From Mycolicibacterium porcinum (GTDB lineage: Bacteria > Actinomycetota > Actinomycetes > Mycobacteriales > Mycobacteriaceae): a DNA stretch of 64,000 nucleotides. The stretch lies in assembly GCA_002086835.1 (NCBI GenBank), contig MVIG01000002.1:62001-126000 (forward strand), in the 5' to 3' direction. This document shows positions 25,845-34,327 of the stretch, piece by piece (the stretch's first letter is position 1; every line of letters begins with the position of its first letter). The notes under the pieces were generated by a model. It had not been told where the DNA came from. It did not search any database and saw nothing but the letters and a program-made list of their open reading frames with translations. A program made the position numbers and the translations under genes.

Positions 25845-27389
25845 ATGACGAGCATCGAAGAAGCGCTGGGAAGGTTGTGGGACGCCAATGACCACGCGCG
25901 CATGCTGCAATGCGACGAGCGTTGGGAGTCCTGGGGTCGCGTCCGCACGCTGACCGAGCGGATCGACAAGGAGTTGACCGCCGCCGGGTGCAGTGAGGGC
26001 GGCCGGGTTGGGGTCGTGCTGGCGAATCGCATGGAGTCGGTGGCCGCCCTCATCGCGATCTTCCGAGGTGGACGCACTCTGGTGACCATCAGTCCGCTGC
26101 AACCACCGGAGCGGTTGAGCGCCGACTTGGCTGCCGCCAATGTGGCCTACGTCCTCGCGCCTCAGACGTTGTGGGCGGAAGCTGTGTTCGGCCGGACGGT
26201 CGGGGATCTCGGCGCCACCGGGTGGAGCCTCGAGGGCGACGATGTGGTCGTGGAGACTAGGGGACGCGCGCAGGCCGACCGCGGCGATTCCGCCGTTGCG
26301 ATCGAGATGCTGACGTCGGGTACGACAGGTCCTCCGAAACGCATCCCCTTGACCCGGGCCCAGTTGGAGGTCGCCCTTGCTGCGGCGCTGCAACACAACG
26401 ACCGGCCCGGATCCCGCTCCAAACCGCCGCTGTCGGGAACCGTCGGCCTGGTGACACTGCCGATCGTTCACATCGGTGGTCTCTGGTCGCTGCTGCAGTC
26501 CCTGGTCGCTGCCCGACCGATTGCGATGCTGGATCGGTTCACGGTGCCTGGCTGGCACTCGGTGGTCAAGGAGCACAGACCCGCCCTTGCCGGCTTGCCG
26601 CCCGCGGCCATCAGATCGGTGCTCGATTCCGACGTTCCGGCCGAGGATCTGGCCAGTATCCGCGCCATCAACGCAGGCACCAGTCCGGTGGACCCCGAAC
26701 TGGTCGACGCCTTCTTCGCGCGTTACGGCATCCCAATCCTGGTGGTATACGGAGCGACCGAGTTCTCGGGCGCCGTGGCCGGGTGGACGGTGAAGGACTT
26801 TCACACGCGGTGGGCCGAGAAGAAGGGCAGCGTGGGACGCGCGTTCCCCGGCGTCCGGCTGCAGATCGTGGATGAGGACGGCACCGCCCTCGGCCCGGAC
26901 GAGAGTGGGAGGTTGCAGGTTGCCACTCCGCAGACCGGGCGTGCGGACGAGTGGGTCACCACCAGCGATCTGGCGCACCTCGATCCCGACGGCTTTCTCT
27001 ACATCGACGGTCGCGCCGACGACGTCATCGTCCGTGGCGGGTTCAAGGTGGCACCGGAGACGGTCGTGCGGGCGCTGCGCGGACATTCGGCCGTAGCCGA
27101 TGCAGCGGTGGCGCCCATCCCCGATCTCCGTTTGGGTCAGATCCCGGTTGCCGCAGTCGAATTACGCTCGGGTGTCGAGGTTGACGGTGAGGCATTGCGT
27201 CAGTACTGCCGTACGGTGCTCACGCCGTACGAGGTGCCCGCCCAGGTGTTCGTGGTCGATGCGCTACCCCGGGGTGCGGCGCTGAAGGTTGACCGTAGGC
27301 GCCTGCTGGCCATGCTGGCGGACCTTGGTGCCGGGCCGGCAGATCCCCACTCAGAAAGCGCCAACAATCCGCAGAAGGAGAATTCATGA
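25845..27389 (+). CDS. Acyl-CoA synthetase (AMP-forming)
   Basis: 514 aa. SGTTGPPKRIPLT near 158, YGATEFSG near 302, YIDGRADDVIVRGGFKV and K481 in GAALKVDRRR. The N-terminus is short and divergent, and the A10 motif lacks the usual Gly-Lys pair, but the Lys is present. First gene of a long plus-strand operon reaching 33990; it overlaps the enoyl-CoA hydratase gene by ATGA. It probably activates the acid whose CoA thioester is processed by the following genes. Confidence 0.88.
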   Translation: MTSIEEALGRLWDANDHARMLQCDERWESWGRVRTLTERIDKELTAAGCSEGGRVGVVLANRMESVAALIAIFRGGRTLVTISPLQPPERLSADLAAANVAYVLAPQTLWAEAVFGRTVGDLGATGWSLEGDDVVVETRGRAQADRGDSAVAIEMLTSGTTGPPKRIPLTRAQLEVALAAALQHNDRPGSRSKPPLSGTVGLVTLPIVHIGGLWSLLQSLVAARPIAMLDRFTVPGWHSVVKEHRPALAGLPPAAIRSVLDSDVPAEDLASIRAINAGTSPVDPELVDAFFARYGIPILVVYGATEFSGAVAGWTVKDFHTRWAEKKGSVGRAFPGVRLQIVDEDGTALGPDESGRLQVATPQTGRADEWVTTSDLAHLDPDGFLYIDGRADDVIVRGGFKVAPETVVRALRGHSAVADAAVAPIPDLRLGQIPVAAVELRSGVEVDGEALRQYCRTVLTPYEVPAQVFVVDALPRGAALKVDRRRLLAMLADLGAGPADPHSESANNPQKENS

Positions 27390-28171
27390 CTGACGCCGCC
27401 ATTGTGGAGCGCAGAGGTAACGTCGCGCTGATCACGATCAACCGGCCGGAGGCCCGTAACGCGGTCAACGGCGCGGTGAGTATTGCCGTCGGCAATGCAT
27501 TGGAGGCCGCGCAGAACGACCCCGAGGTCTGGGCGGTCGTGCTCACCGGGGCCGGAGACAAATCCTTCTGTGCCGGTGCGGATCTGAAAGCGATCTCGCG
27601 CGGGGAAGACCTCTTTCATGACACAAATCCCGAATGGGGTTTCGCCGGTTACGTACACCACTTCATCGACAAGCCCACCATCGCCGCGGTCAACGGCACC
27701 GCGTTGGGCGGCGGTTCGGAGTTGGCGCTGGCCAGTGATCTAGTGGTCGCCGGCGAAACTGCCAGCTTCGGCCTACCCGAGGTCAAGCGCGGCCTGATCG
27801 CCGGCGCGGGCGGGGTATTCCGGATCATCGAACAGTTGCCGCGCAAGGTGGCACTCGAGCTCGTGTTCACCGGAGAGCCGGTCACCGCCCATGAGGCGCT
27901 GCGGTGGGGGCTCATCAATCAAGTGGTTCCCGACGGCACCGTGGTGGAGGCCGCACTGGCGCTCGCCGAGCGGATCACCGTGAACGCACCGCTGTCGGTG
28001 CAGGCCAGCAAGCGGGTCGCCTACGCCGCCGACAACGGCGTGATCGCCCATGAGGAGCCCAAGTGGGCGCGCACTCAGCGCGAGTTCACTGCACTACTGA
28101 AATCCGAAGACGCACAGGAAGGCCCGTTGGCCTTCGCGCAGAAACGTCAACCCGTATGGAAGGCACGCTGA
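27386..28171 (+). CDS. Enoyl-CoA hydratase/isomerase (crotonase)
   Basis: 261 aa crotonase with the oxyanion loop CAGADLKAI (62-70) and both catalytic glutamates, E112 (GGGSEL) and E132 (LPEVKRG), so a functional hydratase is expected. It adds water to a 2-enoyl-CoA. Translationally coupled to the ligase upstream and separated from the SDR downstream by one base. Confidence 0.92.
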   Translation: MTDAAIVERRGNVALITINRPEARNAVNGAVSIAVGNALEAAQNDPEVWAVVLTGAGDKSFCAGADLKAISRGEDLFHDTNPEWGFAGYVHHFIDKPTIAAVNGTALGGGSELALASDLVVAGETASFGLPEVKRGLIAGAGGVFRIIEQLPRKVALELVFTGEPVTAHEALRWGLINQVVPDGTVVEAALALAERITVNAPLSVQASKRVAYAADNGVIAHEEPKWARTQREFTALLKSEDAQEGPLAFAQKRQPVWKAR

Positions 28172-28172
28172 C

Positions 28173-29024
28173 ATGGGACGTGTAGAAGGAAAGGTCATTC
28201 TGGTCACCGGTGGCGCCCGCGGTCAGGGTCGTAGCCACGCGGTCAAACTGGCCGAGGAGGGTGCCGACATCATCCTCTTCGACATCTGCCATGACATCGA
28301 GACCAACGAGTACGCGCTGGCGACCTCGCGGGATCTCGAAGAAGCCGGTCTGGAGGTGGAGAAGACCGGCCGCAAGGCCTACACCGCCGAGGTTGATGTG
28401 CGCGACCGCGCGGCTGTAAACCGCGAACTCGCGAACGCGGTAGCAGAATTCGGCAAGCTCGACGTGGTCGTCGCCAATGCCGGGATCTGTCCGCTGGGTG
28501 CGAATCTCCCGGTTACGGCCTTCGCCGACGCCTTCGACGTGGACTTCGTCGGCGTGGTCAACACGGTGCATGCCGCACTGCCCTATCTGAAGCCCGGAGC
28601 GTCGATCATCACCACGGGTTCGGTCGCCGGTCTCATCGCGGCCAAGATGCCGCCCGGGGCGGCGGGGCCGCAGGGACCGGGCGGGGCGGGCTACAGCTAC
28701 GCCAAACAGCTGGTGGACTCGTACACCCTGCAGCTCGCGGGCCAGCTGGCGCCACAATCCATCCGCGCCAACGTCGTTCATCCCACCAACTGCAACACCG
28801 ACATGCTGAACAGCGATCCGATGTACCGCCAGTTTCGGCCGGACCTCGAAACCCCGACCCGCGATGATGCCCTACTGGCCTTCCCCGCCATGCAGGCGAT
28901 GCCCACGCCGTACGTCGAGCCGTCCGATATCTCGAACGCGGTCTGCTTCCTGGCGTCCGATGAATCCCGATACGTGACAGGCCTGCAGCTCAAGGTCGAC
29001 GCCGGCGCCATGCTGAAGTTTTAG
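28173..29024 (+). CDS. Mycofactocin-type short-chain dehydrogenase
   Basis: 283 aa SDR with TGGARGQGRSHAVKLAEEGA at the N-terminus, a family-specific insertion (CHDIETNEYALATSRDLEE), catalytic Ser in TTGSVAG and Y-x3-K in YSYAKQL, and the HPTNCNTDMLNSD segment. The RGQGRSHA motif and insertion mark the subfamily that keeps NAD(H) bound and needs mycofactocin to recycle it. It would oxidise a hydroxyl group of the substrate. A second member is at 60953. No mycofactocin synthesis genes lie in the window. Confidence 0.88.
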   Translation: MGRVEGKVILVTGGARGQGRSHAVKLAEEGADIILFDICHDIETNEYALATSRDLEEAGLEVEKTGRKAYTAEVDVRDRAAVNRELANAVAEFGKLDVVVANAGICPLGANLPVTAFADAFDVDFVGVVNTVHAALPYLKPGASIITTGSVAGLIAAKMPPGAAGPQGPGGAGYSYAKQLVDSYTLQLAGQLAPQSIRANVVHPTNCNTDMLNSDPMYRQFRPDLETPTRDDALLAFPAMQAMPTPYVEPSDISNAVCFLASDESRYVTGLQLKVDAGAMLKF

Positions 29025-29032
29025 GAGGAACG

Positions 29033-30316
29033 ATGACCACCACTGAGAAGTCGGCCGCCGAAGAGGGCCGGATCACCGATGAGGATATCGAGCGGGCCAG
29101 GGCGCAGATTGGGATTCCGGTCAATCAGCGCGACGAGGCGTGGAACAAGAACCCGTCAGCAGACACCATCACGCAGTTCGCCTTCGGCTGTGGCGACGAC
29201 AACCCCCTGTTCCATGATCCCACTTACGGGTCGACGACGCGTTGGCACGGGCAGATCGCGTCGCCGACCTTCCCGATCACCACAGGGCTGGATCAGACCC
29301 CCAAGTTCACCGATCCAGAGCGAAAGAAGTTGTTTCGCGGACTGTTTCGCGGCACGGGCAAGTACTACTCGGGGGTGAAGTGGACGTGGTACCGCCCGAT
29401 ATACGCAGGACGCCCCGTGCTGGCGGAGAACTACACGCTGGATGTTCAGGTCAAGGAGAGCGAATTCTCCGGAGGGCGTTCGGTCAAGGAGACCTTCCGG
29501 TATCTCTACGTCGACATCGACGGCAATCCCGTCGCTACCCGCGACGAGTCCTATATCAACGCGGAACGACAGGGTTCTAAGAAATCCGGCAAGCTCAAGA
29601 ACATCGAGCGCAAGCACTGGACACCCGAGGAGTTCGCTCAAGTCGAGGCCGAGTACGAGGCCGAGGTGCGCCGTGGCGCCGACCCACAGTGGTGGGAGGA
29701 CGTGGCGGTCGGTGCTGAACTGCCCGGAATCATCAAGGGCCCGTTGACGGTTGTCGATATCATCTCGATGCATATGGGCTGGGGTTGGGGCGGATACGGT
29801 GTCGGCCCACTGAAGTTTGCTCATCAGTTACGCAAGCGGATGCCCGCGTTCTACCAGCCCGACGAGTATGGGGTTCCCGACGTCGTGCAACGGCTGCACT
29901 GGGATGCGGCGCGCGCGCAGGCCCTCGGCATTCCGGCCCCGTACGACTACGGCCAGATGCGGGCCGCATGGGTCAGCCACCTGCTCACCAACTGGATTGG
30001 TGATGACGGCTGGCTGGCCGAGATGGACCTGCAGATGCGCGGTTTCAACTATCACGGTGACGTGCATCGACTGAGCGGCACGGTCACCGCCAAGGGAGAC
30101 AGCGCCGACGACGTGGTATCCCTGGATGTCTTCGCCACCAGTCAGCGTGACGAAGCCACCACCCGCGGGACGGCCAAGGTGCTGTTGCCGTCGAAGGCAA
30201 CCGGCGCAGTGGTGCTGCCGATCCCTGACGCCGATCTGAGACGTCGAGGCGCACAGGTTGTTTCACGGGTATCGGGCAGAGTAGGCGACGAGATGCGCCA
30301 ACTCCATGGAGAGTGA
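29033..30316 (+). CDS. Two-domain acyl dehydratase (FAS1-like hot-dog + MaoC-like)
   Basis: 427 aa. The first domain has FAFGCGDDNPLFHDPTYG (an N-terminal MaoC-like hot-dog with D..N..H), and YYSGVKWTWYRPIYAG. The second half carries a degenerate hot-dog (DVVSLDVFATSQRDE...). This double hot-dog layout is common in actinobacterial dehydratases of bulky acyl-CoAs. Ribosome site AGGAGG at 29023-29028 just before ATG 29033. In the middle of the beta-oxidation operon; likely hydrates or dehydrates an enoyl-CoA for which the crotonases are unsuited. Confidence 0.82.
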   Translation: MTTTEKSAAEEGRITDEDIERARAQIGIPVNQRDEAWNKNPSADTITQFAFGCGDDNPLFHDPTYGSTTRWHGQIASPTFPITTGLDQTPKFTDPERKKLFRGLFRGTGKYYSGVKWTWYRPIYAGRPVLAENYTLDVQVKESEFSGGRSVKETFRYLYVDIDGNPVATRDESYINAERQGSKKSGKLKNIERKHWTPEEFAQVEAEYEAEVRRGADPQWWEDVAVGAELPGIIKGPLTVVDIISMHMGWGWGGYGVGPLKFAHQLRKRMPAFYQPDEYGVPDVVQRLHWDAARAQALGIPAPYDYGQMRAAWVSHLLTNWIGDDGWLAEMDLQMRGFNYHGDVHRLSGTVTAKGDSADDVVSLDVFATSQRDEATTRGTAKVLLPSKATGAVVLPIPDADLRRRGAQVVSRVSGRVGDEMRQLHGE

Positions 30317-30325
30317 ACTGAGATT

Positions 30326-31468
30326 ATGAAGCGACTCGTTTTGGAGGCCGAGCACGAGGCGTTCCGGGACACCGTGCGCCAGTTCATCGAGCGTGAACTT
30401 GTGCCGAATGCCGAGAAGTGGGAGACCGACCGCATCGTCGACCGTAAGGCGTATACGGCCGCAGGCGAGTATGGACTCATCGGGTTCAACATGCCCGAGG
30501 AATTCGGCGGCGGGGGAGTCGACGACTTCAGGTTCAACGCCGTCATCGACGAAGAGATCGCCCGCTACGGCGGTCCGGCACCGTCGTTGAGCCTGCAGAA
30601 CGACGTTGTCGGACCATATTTCTCGTCATTGGCCAACGATGAGCAGAAGAAGCGCTGGCTGCCGGGGATCATCAGCGGTGAGCTGATCGTCGCAGTGGCC
30701 ATGACCGAGCCGGGCGCAGGTAGTGACTTGGCGGGTATTCGTACCTCGGCAGTTCGCGATGGTGACGACTGGATTGTCAACGGCACCAAGACGTTCATCT
30801 CGTCCGGGATCAACTGCGATCTTGTGGTGGTGGTCTGTCGGACCGATCCCGATGCCGGACACAAGGGCTTCACCTTGCTCGTGGTCGAGGACGGCATGGA
30901 GGGTTTCAGCCGCGGGCGCAAGCTGGACAAGATGGGCCTGCACTACCAGGACACCGCCGAACTGGTCTTCGAGGATGTCCGGGTGCCTGCGGCCAACCTG
31001 CTGGGCAAAGAGGGGCGGGGCTTTTATCACCTGATGCACAACCTGCCGTCGGAACGGTTGTCCATCGCTATTTCGGCCATCGGCGGTGCCCGCGAAACGT
31101 GGCGGCAGACGCTGCAATACGCCAAAGACCGCAAGGCTTTCGGGCAACCGATCGGCAGCTTCCAGCACAACCGGTTCCTGCTGGCCGAGATGGACACCGA
31201 GCTCGAGATCGGCGAGCAGTACATCGACCGGTGCCTGCAAGCGGTGGTCGAGGGTGAGTTGACCGCGGTCGAGGCCTCGAAGGCCAAGTGGTGGTGCACC
31301 GAGACCGCCAAGAAGGTGATCGATGGTTGTGTGCAATTGCACGGCGGCTATGGCTACATGACCGAGTACCGGGTGGCCCGCGACTACCTGGACAACCGCA
31401 TCATGACGATCTTCGGCGGTACCACCGAGATCATGAAGGACATCATCGGCCGCGACCTGGGTTTATAA
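30326..31468 (+). CDS. Acyl-CoA dehydrogenase
   Basis: 380 aa ACAD: VAVAMTEPGAGSDLAGIRTS, NGTKTFISSGINCDLVVVV, CVQLHGGYGYMTEYRVARDY and IFGGTTEIMKDIIGRDLGL. At the C-terminal position where MCAD has its Glu base this protein has Gly, as in isovaleryl- and long-chain-type enzymes, whose base is on another helix. Ten bp after the dehydratase and six before the next crotonase. Confidence 0.9.
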   Translation: MKRLVLEAEHEAFRDTVRQFIERELVPNAEKWETDRIVDRKAYTAAGEYGLIGFNMPEEFGGGGVDDFRFNAVIDEEIARYGGPAPSLSLQNDVVGPYFSSLANDEQKKRWLPGIISGELIVAVAMTEPGAGSDLAGIRTSAVRDGDDWIVNGTKTFISSGINCDLVVVVCRTDPDAGHKGFTLLVVEDGMEGFSRGRKLDKMGLHYQDTAELVFEDVRVPAANLLGKEGRGFYHLMHNLPSERLSIAISAIGGARETWRQTLQYAKDRKAFGQPIGSFQHNRFLLAEMDTELEIGEQYIDRCLQAVVEGELTAVEASKAKWWCTETAKKVIDGCVQLHGGYGYMTEYRVARDYLDNRIMTIFGGTTEIMKDIIGRDLGL

Positions 31469-31474
31469 CCGACT

Positions 31475-32233
31475 GTGCCGAAGGGGATTTCAGTCGCTGC
31501 AGATGGCGGAATCCGGCGGATCCAGTTGGATCGTCCGGAGAAACTCAACGCCGTCGACACCCCGATGCTCGACGAGTTGTCGGCCCGGCTTGCCGAAGCC
31601 GCTGCCGACAACTCGGTCCGGGCGGTAGTGCTGACTGGGGCGGGGCGGGCCTTCTGTTCCGGCGGGGACCTGACCGGCACTGATACCGCGGGCGCCGCCG
31701 AAGCGGCGAACCGAGTGGTGCGCGAGATCATCGCGCTGCCCAAGCCGGTTGTCGCGGGCGTGCACGGCGCAGCAGCCGGTTTCGGCTGCCCGCTGGCGGT
31801 TGCGTGCGATCTGGTGGTGGCAGCACCGTCGGCATTCTTCCAGCTGGCCTTCAGCCGGGTGGGCCTGATGCCCGACGGTGGCGCCTCCGCGTTGCTGCCC
31901 GGGCTGATCGGTCGGGCGCGCACCGCACGAATGGCAATGACCGCGGAAAGAGTCTCCGCGGAAACGGCATTCGAGTGGGGAATGATCTCGCATGTAACGT
32001 CGGCAGACGACTACCAGACGGTTCTCGAACAGGTGCTGCAGTCGGTGGCCTGCGGGCCCACCGTGTCACTCGGCTGGACAAAACGTGCGCTGGCCGCTGC
32101 GACGCTTGGAGAACTGGAGCGTGTTCAGGCGATCGAGGCCGAGGGCCAGTCGGCATTGGCCGAGACCGCAGACTTCCGGGAGGGCGCGCGCGCTTTCCGA
32201 GAAAGACGAGCCCCGGATTTCAAGGGCCGGTGA
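31475..32233 (+). CDS. Crotonase-fold enoyl-CoA isomerase-like protein
   Basis: 252 aa with the oxyanion loop CSGGDLTG (61-68). Aligning it to the hydratase at 27386 puts P106 and F126 where the two hydratase glutamates should be, so water addition is unlikely. FSRVGLMPDGGASALLP has an Asp (D134) at the spot used by enoyl-CoA isomerases such as the PaaG group. A double-bond isomerase is the better guess. GTG start at 31475. Confidence 0.85.
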   Translation: MPKGISVAADGGIRRIQLDRPEKLNAVDTPMLDELSARLAEAAADNSVRAVVLTGAGRAFCSGGDLTGTDTAGAAEAANRVVREIIALPKPVVAGVHGAAAGFGCPLAVACDLVVAAPSAFFQLAFSRVGLMPDGGASALLPGLIGRARTARMAMTAERVSAETAFEWGMISHVTSADDYQTVLEQVLQSVACGPTVSLGWTKRALAAATLGELERVQAIEAEGQSALAETADFREGARAFRERRAPDFKGR

Positions 32234-32249
32234 ACGGCAGGAGAATCCC

Positions 32250-33086
32250 ATGACCAGCAAGCGGATACGCATCGACGGCGTCGATATCGACTGCGCGGAC
32301 ACCGGAACCGGTCCGGTCGTCCTGTTCGTGCACGGCGTGTACGTGACCGGCGCCGTGTGGAATGACGTGGTGGCCGAACTCGGCGACGGGTTCCGCTGCA
32401 TCGTGCCGACCTGGCCGTTGGGCGCGCACTCCATGTCGGACGCCGGCGCCGATCTCGGTGTCGCGGCGACCATTCGTCGCATCGTGCAGTTCATCGAGGC
32501 ACTCGACCTGACCGACGTGACCGTGGTGGCCAACGACACCGGTGGTGGACTGGTGCTGGCGTCACTGGGTGATCCCGCGCTCGATACGTCGCGCTACGGC
32601 CGGTTGGTGCTCACCAATTGCGATAGCTACGAACACTTTCCACCTGGTGCCTTCGCACAGATCGTCAAACTGTGCCGGTTCAGCTCCGCCGTCGGCGGAG
32701 CCGTCGTGCGACTGCTGGCCACGGGTGCGGGCCAGAGCTTCTTCCTCAAGGCCGTGTGCAAGCGGCCGCCGACCGCAGAGCGTCAACGCGAGGTCTTCGG
32801 CGCCTTCGCCACCAGCGCGGCGGCCCGGCGTGACGCGGTCACGGTGACCGCTTCGCTGGATCCGGCACTCACCCTGCGCGCTGCACCGGCGATCGAGGCG
32901 TTCGACCGGCCGGTCACCCTGACCTGGGGTACCGCGGACAAGCTGTTTCCGCTTGAGCACGCCCGACGGCTGCGCGACGCGTTCCCGCATGCCACGTTGA
33001 TCGAAGTCCCGGACAGCTCGGCCTTTGTCATGCTCGACGCGCCCGGGGCGATCGCCGCGGCGATTCGTAACTCCTGTCGAACGTGA
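32250..33086 (+). CDS. Alpha/beta-hydrolase fold protein, catalytic His not evident
   Basis: 278 aa. LFVHGVYVTGAVWNDV is the oxyanion region and ANDTGGG places Asp96 as the nucleophile, as in haloalkane dehalogenases and epoxide hydrolases. A late Asp is in WGTADKLFP. The usual GHF histidine near the C-terminus is replaced (VPDSSAFVMLDAP), so ordinary hydrolysis may be lost. ATG 32250 has GGCAGGAG upstream. In the beta-oxidation operon. Confidence 0.8.
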   Translation: MTSKRIRIDGVDIDCADTGTGPVVLFVHGVYVTGAVWNDVVAELGDGFRCIVPTWPLGAHSMSDAGADLGVAATIRRIVQFIEALDLTDVTVVANDTGGGLVLASLGDPALDTSRYGRLVLTNCDSYEHFPPGAFAQIVKLCRFSSAVGGAVVRLLATGAGQSFFLKAVCKRPPTAERQREVFGAFATSAAARRDAVTVTASLDPALTLRAAPAIEAFDRPVTLTWGTADKLFPLEHARRLRDAFPHATLIEVPDSSAFVMLDAPGAIAAAIRNSCRT

Positions 33087-33153
33087 ATATATGGGTCGGG
33101 ACAGCACTGGTGTGCCGGCCCAGATGGCCGGTGCGGGTAGTTTGCGAGTCAGT

Positions 33154-33990
33154 ATGAATCCCGCATCGGACTCCACCATCAGTGTCGTGGTAGGTGCCAC
33201 GTCGGGAATTGGGCGTGAGGTTGCGATCCGTCTTGCACGACGCGGACGGGTCGCGTTCGTCGGGCGTCGACGTGACGTCGCAGACGAACTTGCCCGGGAA
33301 ATCGGACCCGCGGCGGTGGTGGCGACCTGCGACCTGTCCGAGCGCAGTGCCATCGATCAGCTCGCACGGCAGTTCCCACGGCTCGGCGCGCTGGTGGTGA
33401 CGGCAGCGGCGAGTCCGCAGTCGGCGTCTCCCGAGGAGATCATTCAGGTCAACCTCGCCGGCCTGGCCCGGATCGTGGAGGGATTCGGGACCGCTGTCGC
33501 GGATGGTTCGGTCGGCGTCTGCTTCTCCACGATCACTGCCCACCGCGAATCACCGTCGCCCGAGCTGCTGCGAGTCCTTGACGATCCGCTGCGGCCGACC
33601 CTGTTCGACGACCTCGTCGCGCTTTCTCCGGGTCTGGCCTCCGATTCCGGTCTGGCATACCGTATTTCGAAGGTGGGGGCGCGCCGGCTGTGTGACCGAA
33701 AAGCCGTCGAATGGGGTGCCCGGGGTGGTCGGTTCGTCTGTGTCACACCCGGCGTGATCGAGACGCCGATGACCGCCCGCTCGCAGCGTGAACGTCCGGA
33801 GTTCATGGCCGAACTCACCAGGAGTACCCCGCTGGGCCGAATCGGCCGACCGCAGGAGATCGCCGCGGTGGTCGACTTCCTGTGCTCACCGGAAGGGTCC
33901 TACGTCACCGGCAGTGAACTGGTGGTCGACGGTGGTTATCTCGCGCGTCAGCGGTGGAACGCCGACCTCGGCAAGCGGCAGGACGATTAG
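33154..33990 (+). CDS. Short-chain dehydrogenase/reductase
   Basis: About 278 aa SDR: VVGATSGIGREVAIRLA (NAD-binding), catalytic Ser in FSTITAHR, Y-x3-K in LAYRISKVGARRL, then VTPGVIETPMTA and SYVTGSELVVDGGY. Probably a hydroxysteroid/3-hydroxyacyl-CoA-type dehydrogenase. Start uncertain: ATG 33154 fits the family; ATG 33091 and 33124 are in frame but none has a clear ribosome site. Last intact gene of the plus-strand operon that begins at 25845. Confidence 0.85.
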   Translation: MNPASDSTISVVVGATSGIGREVAIRLARRGRVAFVGRRRDVADELAREIGPAAVVATCDLSERSAIDQLARQFPRLGALVVTAAASPQSASPEEIIQVNLAGLARIVEGFGTAVADGSVGVCFSTITAHRESPSPELLRVLDDPLRPTLFDDLVALSPGLASDSGLAYRISKVGARRLCDRKAVEWGARGGRFVCVTPGVIETPMTARSQRERPEFMAELTRSTPLGRIGRPQEIAAVVDFLCSPEGSYVTGSELVVDGGYLARQRWNADLGKRQDD

Positions 33991-34032
33991 CAGTTCATTC
34001 CCCGTGCCCCGCTAGGCGGGAGGGACTGCCCC

Positions 34033-34226
34033 GGCGCTCCTTCGATCGCCTGCCGAATGCGTTGGCGTCAGACAGATCCCCGGATGACCGTGGATACTCC
34101 CGGCATCGCTGATGGTGAGCTTGGCCGGGTTGCGGACATATGCGGTGACCTTGTGGCCGGCGGCAGCAGATCAGTAACGACGAAGCGGCCGATCTGGCCG
34201 GATCCGCCGAAAACACTGATGTTCAT
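34033..34226 (-). pseudogene. Decayed NmrA/SDR-a5-like NAD(P)-binding gene fragment
   Basis: Starts like an intact gene (MNISVFGGSGQIGRFVVTDLL, with a GxxGxxG fold motif). Reading then requires several frame changes: AGHKVTAYVRNPAKLTI in a second frame, VSTVI back in the first, GDLSDANA in a third, and IRQAIEGA in another. Each piece is in the order expected for an NAD(P)H-binding protein, so this is a frameshifted and truncated remnant, not chance. It ends abruptly near 34033 close to the 3' end of the intact SDR operon. Confidence 0.8.
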
Positions 34227-34244
34227 GTCAGCCCCCTATCGTAT

Positions 34245-34271
34245 TGAACACTATCTGTTGATAGTGTCTCA
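34245..34271. promoter_or_regulatory. ACA-N14-TGT operator (TGAACA...TGTCTCA)
   Basis: Contains the perfect inverted repeat ACACTATC-TGTT-GATAGTGT (34248-34267). On the minus strand it reads TGAGACA-N14-TGTTCA, like sites at 47950, 57077 and 58780. It lies 57 bp upstream of the ACAD at 34328 and before the decayed gene. Confidence 0.7.
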
Positions 34272-34327
34272 TTCATCAATTCGAAGAACTACGCGGGTGC
34301 GTGGGCGGACGTGCCGAGAGGTGACTG

